Shown here: positions 5,472 through 6,792 of the stretch, in pieces
Numbering within the stretch: the stretch's first letter is position 1
Layout of the letters: every line of letters starts with the position of its first letter
Assembly (NCBI GenBank): GCA_903953985.1
Contig: CAJBLW010000140.1
Location: 1-6,792, forward strand
Length of the DNA stretch: 6,792 nucleotides
Direction: 5' to 3'
Source: an uncultured Burkholderiales bacterium
Lineage (GTDB): Bacteria; Pseudomonadota; Gammaproteobacteria; Burkholderiales; Burkholderiaceae_C
The notes under the pieces: generated by a model
The model's input: the letters and a program-made list of their open reading frames with translations, nothing else
Told to the model about the DNA's origin: nothing
Database searches by the model: none
Program-made: the position numbers and the translations under genes

Positions 5472-5921
5472 TCAGTGCAAGACCGTGGGTTTGGCGCCCA
5501 CATCGACGGCATCTTGGGGCGTGCCTGGACTGGCGTGGTGGGCCACCATGCGCCAGCCTTGCGGGGTCTTGTGGTAAACATTCGTGGCGATCACATAGGC
5601 CTGCCGTGCCCCTTGCGGCGTGATGACCTCCACCCTTTCAACCAAGTGGTGCACCGAACTGGCCAATGATTGCACCTTGTAAACCCGTTCGGGAAATGCC
5701 TGAACACTGCCATTGTTGAACATGGCCTCGAATGTGGCGCGTATCGCCCCCGCCCCAATCATGCGTCCTCCACCTGGATGCACGCAGACAATGTCGTCCT
5801 CTTCCGCCCAGCATGACATGAGTTTTTCGATGTCAGCTTTATGCAGGGCTTCGTAGAAGGCCTGTTCGATGTCATCAGGCGTGCCACCGACCACTGCCGC
5901 TTGGAGTTTTGCGCGTTTCAT
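5472..5921 (-). CDS. NTF2/SnoaL-fold protein
   Basis: A 149-residue protein with a cone-shaped alpha+beta fold of the nuclear transport factor 2 / SnoaL-like type (DUF4440 or SnoaL_3 group). Visible features are an N-terminal helix (DDIEQAFYEALHKADIEKLMSCWAEE, about 16-41), the conserved strand DDIVCVHPGGGRMIG (42-56) and a helical turn AIRATFEAMF. The beta-sheet region includes HHLVERVEVI (91-100) and YVIATNVYHKTPQGWRMVAHHASP (109-132). The doublet HHASP before the C-terminus is typical of the group. No signal peptide. Family members are diverse (enzymes, binding proteins, subunits), so no reaction can be assigned. Its tight link to the hydrolase gene suggests a shared transcript. The start ATG 5919-5921 has a poor ribosome site. 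The spacer above it (5922-5977) shows no convincing promoter. Confidence 0.88.
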   Translation of the reverse strand: MKRAKLQAAVVGGTPDDIEQAFYEALHKADIEKLMSCWAEEDDIVCVHPGGGRMIGAGAIRATFEAMFNNGSVQAFPERVYKVQSLASSVHHLVERVEVITPQGARQAYVIATNVYHKTPQGWRMVAHHASPGTPQDAVDVGAKPTVLH

Positions 5922-5977
5922 GGGCTTGTTTGGGTCCTGCGATTCATCGCTTCATTTTGCACTGTTTACTGTCCAAT

Positions 5978-6011
5978 AAAAAACCCGGTCACAAGCGACT
6001 GTGCCGGGTTT
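5978..6011 (-). terminator. Intrinsic terminator at the end of the ATP synthase operon
   Basis: On the minus strand AAACCCGG-CACA / TGTG-(A)-CCGGGTTT makes a twelve-pair stem with one bulged base and a six-base loop, followed by TTTTTTATT. On the plus strand this is AAACCCGG (5981-5988), bulge 5989, CACA (5990-5993), TGTG (6000-6003) and CCGGGTTT (6004-6011), with the A-run at 5978-5983. It lies 49 bases after the atpC stop, the expected place to end the atp transcript. It separates that operon from the NTF2-like gene on the same strand. Confidence 0.88.
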
Positions 6012-6059
6012 GGGTCATTTTCTTGATGCCAAGCTCACACTGGCATGCACAAAAGCTGA

Positions 6060-6473
6060 TTACTTTTTACGGTATTTACGCAAGGCCGACAACTGGGCCG
6101 CCAGCACCGCCAATTCAGATTGCGCGACAGCCAAGTCGATTTCGCTGTTGGCGTTGCGCAGAGCTTCTTCGGCCAATTGTTTGGCAGCGTTGGCTTTTTC
6201 TTCGTCGAGGTCTTTGCCACGAATCGCGGTGTCCGACATCACGGTCACGCAGTCAGGCTGCACTTCCAAAATGCCACCGGCCACGAAAACGAATTCTTCG
6301 CCGCCATCGGCCTTCTCGATGCGAACCGACCCGGCTTTGATGCGGGTGATCAGTGGCGTGTGGCGTGGGTAAATACCCAGTTCGCCAGACTCACCAGGCA
6401 AGGCCACAAACCGGGCTTCACCCGACCAGATGGACTCTTCGGCACTGACCACATCAACGTGGATGGTGTTCAT
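6060..6473 (-). CDS. atpC: F1F0 ATP synthase epsilon subunit
   Basis: A 137-residue epsilon subunit of the central stalk of the F1F0 ATP synthase. It couples gamma rotation to catalysis and restrains ATP hydrolysis. The N-terminal beta-sandwich (about 1-85) shows the family pattern PGESGELGIYPRHTPLIT (26-43), then IKAGSVRI and FVAGGILEVQPDCVTVMSDTA (64-84). The C-terminal two-helix hairpin (about 88-137) is charged and alanine-rich and ends ALRKYRKK. Length is normal. The start ATG 6471-6473 has AAGGAG (6484-6479) 5 bases upstream. The gene follows atpD after 71 bases, the standard order for the end of the atp operon, and is followed by a terminator. Confidence 0.98.
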   Translation of the reverse strand: MNTIHVDVVSAEESIWSGEARFVALPGESGELGIYPRHTPLITRIKAGSVRIEKADGGEEFVFVAGGILEVQPDCVTVMSDTAIRGKDLDEEKANAAKQLAEEALRNANSEIDLAVAQSELAVLAAQLSALRKYRKK

Positions 6474-6544
6474 GTTTTCTCCTTAAAAAGGTGCTTTCAA
6501 GCGGGCTGCAGGGAGGCACTGATTGGCCACCCCGCGGCACTGCT

Positions 6545-6792
6545 TTAAGCGGCCTTTTTGGCCTTTTCGAATGCTTCGTCGATGGTGCCGACCATGTAGA
6601 AAGCTTGTTCTGGCAGGTGATCGCACTCGCCAGCCACAATCATCTTGAAACCACGGATGGTTTCGGCCAATGTGACGTACTTGCCGGGGGAGCCGGTAAA
6701 CACTTCAGCCACGTGGAAAGGTTGCGACAGGAAGCGCTGGATCTTGCGAGCGCGGGCCACGGTGAGCTTGTCTTCAGGAGCCAACTCGTCCA
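6545..6792 (-). CDS. atpD: F1F0 ATP synthase beta subunit, C-terminal part (runs off the window)
   Basis: The last 82 codons of the catalytic beta subunit of F1 ATP synthase. The gene enters from the right edge and is truncated only by the window. Reading from the edge gives DELAPEDKLTVARARKIQRF, then LSQPFHVAEVFTGSPGKYV, TIRGFKMIVAGECDHLPEQA, FYMVGTIDEAFEKAKKAA and TAA at 6547-6545. This is the highly conserved C-terminal helical domain, containing the DELSEED-equivalent segment (here DELAPED) that contacts gamma and epsilon. The TTG that could be read as a start at 6782-6784 is an internal Leu codon, not a start. atpC follows on the same strand. Confidence 0.98.
   Translation of the reverse strand, partial: DELAPEDKLTVARARKIQRFLSQPFHVAEVFTGSPGKYVTLAETIRGFKMIVAGECDHLPEQAFYMVGTIDEAFEKAKKAA

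Noticed and set aside
5465..5581. Longer start for the YheT-type hydrolase
   Set aside because: The extension overlaps the 3' end of the NTF2-like gene in another frame and has no family similarity. The family signature begins at the ATG at 5464.

Overview
The window reads as chromosome from a betaproteobacterium, most likely Burkholderiales, family Comamonadaceae. This rests on the F1 ATP synthase epsilon and beta sequences, a cytochrome c5-like protein, and a free-standing Bug-family (TctC) solute receptor next to acyl-CoA metabolism. The family call is inference from recalled protein similarity; genus cannot be fixed from the sequence.

Right part (about 3132-6792), housekeeping. A tRNA-Arg(CCG) gene on the minus strand (3132-3207) stands back to back with a plus-strand gene for a membrane-anchored monohaem cytochrome c5-like protein (3348-3863). 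That gene ends in a strong intrinsic terminator (3881-3908). The terminator is shared with a convergent minus-strand set of three closely packed genes: an NTF2/SnoaL-fold protein (5472-5921), a YheT-type alpha/beta hydrolase (4451-5464) and a conserved protein of unknown function (3907-4458). Upstream of these on the same strand lies the 3' end of the ATP synthase operon, partial atpD (from 6792 down to 6545) and atpC (6060-6473), closed by an intrinsic terminator at 5978-6011.

Left part (1-3131), accessory in character. It holds a degraded transposase OrfA fragment (53-208, minus), a DUF3237 gene with a TTG start (288-782, minus), and a 340-base divergent spacer with a 45-bp imperfect palindrome. 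A short ORF resembling the signal peptide of a lost Bug-type receptor follows (1026-1121). Then come an enoyl-CoA hydratase/isomerase (1118/1124-1927) and a Bug receptor (1937-2905) 9 bases after it. These last two are plainly a two-gene operon, probably for capture and CoA-dependent breakdown of an unidentified carboxylic acid. They are clearly GC-richer than the ATP synthase side. The spacer 2906-3131 carries inverted and direct repeats.

The accessory block abuts the 3' end of the tRNA-Arg gene, as insertions into tRNA genes do. No integrase or second attachment site is visible, so an island boundary is only a hypothesis. I see no defence system, CRISPR array or clearly new system; the points most worth a second look are the remnants and repeats on the left side.
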